Assembly: GCF_021130785.1 (NCBI RefSeq)
Contig: NW_025777949.1
Span: 1-64,000 of the forward strand
Direction: 5' to 3'
Source of the DNA: Homalodisca vitripennis
Taxonomy: Eukaryota > Arthropoda > Insecta > Hemiptera > Cicadellidae
DNA: 64,000 bases
The notes beneath the pieces were generated by a model. It had not been told where the DNA came from and made no database searches. It saw nothing but the letters and a program-made list of their open reading frames with translations. Below are positions 61,265 through 64,000 of the stretch, one piece after another; within the stretch, counting starts at the first letter, position 1, and each line of letters begins with the position of its first letter. The translations under genes and the position numbers were made by a program.

Positions 61265-63820
61265 TAAAACCCTTTAACGGACTGAATAACCTTAAGGCTT
61301 TTTATAGTGTGTATAATTTATGTTACGAAGCTTTATGTACATTCAAGAAATTAAATTGTAGAAATAAAAAAAGAAAGGAGTGGATATCAGAGAAATTGAT
61401 AGATCTGGTAAACTGGAAGAATAGTTTGTTTAAAAGATATAGTAGGGATAGATCCAATGTAACTTTAAAGAAAGAATATGATAACACGGCTAAATTCGTA
61501 AATAGATGTATTAAATATGAAAAATTAAATTATTACTCTAGGTTGTTAGGTGATTGTAATGGTGATTATAGGAAATACTGGGGTGTAGTTAAAAAAATCT
61601 TAAACAAAAAAAGAAAATCACTAGCAACCATAAAGATAGGTGATCGTTTGCTTGCGGTGGCGGGAAACGAAACCATTGTAGCCAATGCCTCTAATAATTA
61701 TTTTACAAAGGTAGTGCCATCCCTTAAGGAGGAGGCATTCGGATTTGATATTTTCCCTCAAATACATGTTGAGGCTGATGTCTTATTAGACTCATTTAGG
61801 ATTAATGTTATTGATATTTACAGAGTAATAAGTAAAATGAAAAATAAGAACAGCACTGGCATAGATGGCATAAGCTTTGTACTAGTTAAGAATAACACAG
61901 ATCTTTTTGTACCATTATTTTATAGTATTTATAGTAAGTCTCTAGAGCAAGGTATATTTCCTGACGAGTTTAAAGTAGCTATGGTGGTACCTATATTTAA
62001 GGCAGGGGACACCACAGAAATGTCTTCATACCGCCCGATCTCTCTTATAAATACTATAGCTAAGATTTTTGAAACATTAATTAAAGAAAAGTTACTGGAC
62101 CACTTTCAGCAGTATACTTTTTTTTCTAGTAATCAATATGGTTTTTTACCTAATAAGGGAATATATTTAGCCTTAGAGAAACATGTAAACTTGTATTACA
62201 GATGCAGTTGACTCTCACAAATTTACTCTGGCTATTTATTTAAACTTAAAAAGGCTTTTGATGTTTTGGATATAGATATCTTAGTACATAAGTTCAGAAG
62301 GTATGGGATTGGAGGCTCTGCATTGGCTTGGTTAACATCTTTTTCAAAATTCCGTCAGCAGGTAGTTAGAATAAATAACATCAAGAGTGACGCCTTAAAC
62401 CTATGTTATGGAACTGCTCAGGGGGGAGTACTTGGTCCACTCATGTTTCTTATCTATATTAACGACTTATTGGATATCGACCTCAACTCTTCCATATTTG
62501 CATATGCTGATGACACAGCATTAGTTTGTTCAGCTAGCAGCAGAAATAAACTTAAATTGAAAATTGATAAAGACTTAGTTAAAGTATCTGAATGGTTAAT
62601 TACTAATAAATTATTGATAAATTCTTCTAAAACCAAATGTGTACTATTTTTTTATAACGATAAGCCTAAATGCGAGCTGGAATATATGTTTAAAATGTTT
62701 TGCCATAGTCATCAGTGTATGTATGTGTGTAAATGTCCAAGTGTGGAAATAGTTAGTTCTATTAAATATTTATGGTTGTACATAGATAGCCATCTCAAAT
62801 GGGGTGACCATATACAGTTCTTGGGGAAAAAGTTAAGACAGATTAATCATTCTTTGTACCACATGAGAGGATTTTTGAATAGCCAATTTTTAAAGTATTT
62901 GTATGTCTCCTGGTTTGAAAGCATGATAAGATATGGTGTCATACATTATGGTGGCACGTATAATACCATACTGAATCCTATAATTATGAGCCAAAGAAAT
63001 GCATTGAGAACAGTTTTTGGCATTGGGCGTATGGGTAGAGTAAGCAGTTTTTTTTAACGATAATAATATTCTTAATTTTTTTCAGTTGTATAAATTATGT
63101 GTATTAATGTATATTTACAAGTATTTAGATGAGTATCCAAAAAGACAGACATCTCGATTAACGAGAACTGCTCAATATGATCTCCTATATGTGCCAAATT
63201 ATGCAAAAGAAAAATGTAGACACCAGTTTTGTTATGCAGGGTTAACTTTATTTAACAGGTTTATTACAGTATATGGTAATAGTGTATTTCTTGACTCTAA
63301 ACCCAAATTTAAAATGAAAGCCGTGCAGTTTGTATTAAACCTTGGTCCTTGATAATTTATTGATAATTTATTTCTATTTGTTATATTTATTAAATTAGTT
63401 TATTTATTTCTTGCATGCTTATCACACCTTATGTTATATTATGCATGTTAATGATTTCTATGTTGTATTTATTATTGTTATTGTTGTTGTTGTTATTAAT
63501 TTGTTATTGTTAATTATTTATTATTGTTATTTATTTATTTATTGGCTGTTTTGATTTACACTCATGTACACAAATGTACTTAATATCGTTGTTTACTTTT
63601 GTCACTCATATTATTTATTGTTATATTTGTTAATATCTAATCTATCTGTGACTTATGAGTAGCATCTATTTATTACAAAATAGTTCGCATTGTTATTGGT
63701 TTGCCAACATAAAGACTAAATATTTTTGACTTGTAAGCTGCATTCCCGCACGCGCCTTGCAAGGTGCCTTAGGGTAGTATATAAATGTAACATGTCTGTT
63801 TCTGAATAAACGAGTTTGAA
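61265..63820 (+). pseudogene. CR1/Jockey-like LINE, RT to 3' end, frameshifted
   Basis: The least decayed LINE here. Frame 61309-62211 holds the pre-RT region (KEWISEKLIDLVNWKNSLFK) and RT blocks KNSTGIDGIS, SSYRPISLINTIAKIFE and SSNQYGFLPNKG. A 1-2 nt slip near 62165-62190 leads to frame 62266-63057, with GTAQGGVLGPLMFLIYINDL, FAYADDTALV, LITNKLLINSSKTKC and a LKWGDH block. A slip in the T-run at about 63047-63055 leads to the C-terminus (LYKLCVLMYIYKYL to TGA at 63350-63352). Motif A reads YLNLKKAFD, so the expected catalytic Asp is Asn. The 3' untranslated region ends in AATAAACGAGTTTGAACTTGAAC, a tail typical of this group. The open frame starts abruptly near 61265, a 5' truncation. Confidence 0.88.
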
Positions 63821-63823
63821 CTT

Positions 63824-64000
<177 letters not shown>

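Overview
The window looks like an AT-rich invertebrate nuclear genome, most likely an insect and possibly a hemipteran. Long gene-poor stretches, GT-AG introns, AATAAA signals, mariner-like elements with TA target duplications, several non-LTR retrotransposon clades (RNase H-bearing I/LOA-like, CR1/Jockey-like, R1-like) and many AT, GT and CA microsatellites all fit. The species call is inference. No bacterial, rRNA, tRNA or CRISPR features were seen.

Layout. At 750-3064 two dead non-LTR retrotransposons lie end to end on opposite strands. At 8491-9090 there is a direct repeat pair, and at 10423-11610 a ~30-bp tandem array followed by a broken Ginger/KRBA2-type integrase gene. From 11.6 to 19 kb the DNA is mostly non-coding, with copies of an interspersed repeat and a perfect 106-bp AT palindrome. 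From 19047 to 29488 a four-exon host gene runs on the + strand. It would encode a secreted protein with an acidic C-terminal tail of eight ~15-residue repeats, and I recognise no family for it. One extra A in exon 4 breaks the frame as given. Intron 2 holds a CR1-like LINE copy and a degenerate ~20-bp minisatellite.

From about 24.36 to 41.1 kb and again from 53.85 to 61.1 kb the same anchor sequences occur in the same order and orientation. I read this as an old direct segmental duplication. Copy 1 spans the 3' part of the secreted-protein gene. Copy 2 lacks the part holding exons 3-4. Each copy gained its own insertions: an R1-like LINE in copy 1, and a mariner-like element, an expanded ~137-bp tandem repeat and a CR1-like LINE in copy 2.

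Between the copies lie a probable LTR-retrotransposon remnant (42.5-44.6 kb), a minus-strand LINE fragment (47.76-48.54 kb), a minus-strand host-like exon with good splice sites but an internal TAG (49810-50210), and an internally deleted mariner-like element (51128-52047). The window ends with a frameshifted LINE at 61.27-63.8 kb and a compound CA/CATA/TA microsatellite.

Transposons dominate and all look dead. The two sites most worth follow-up are the secreted acidic-repeat gene and the minus-strand exon. No novel defence or enzymatic system could be supported.
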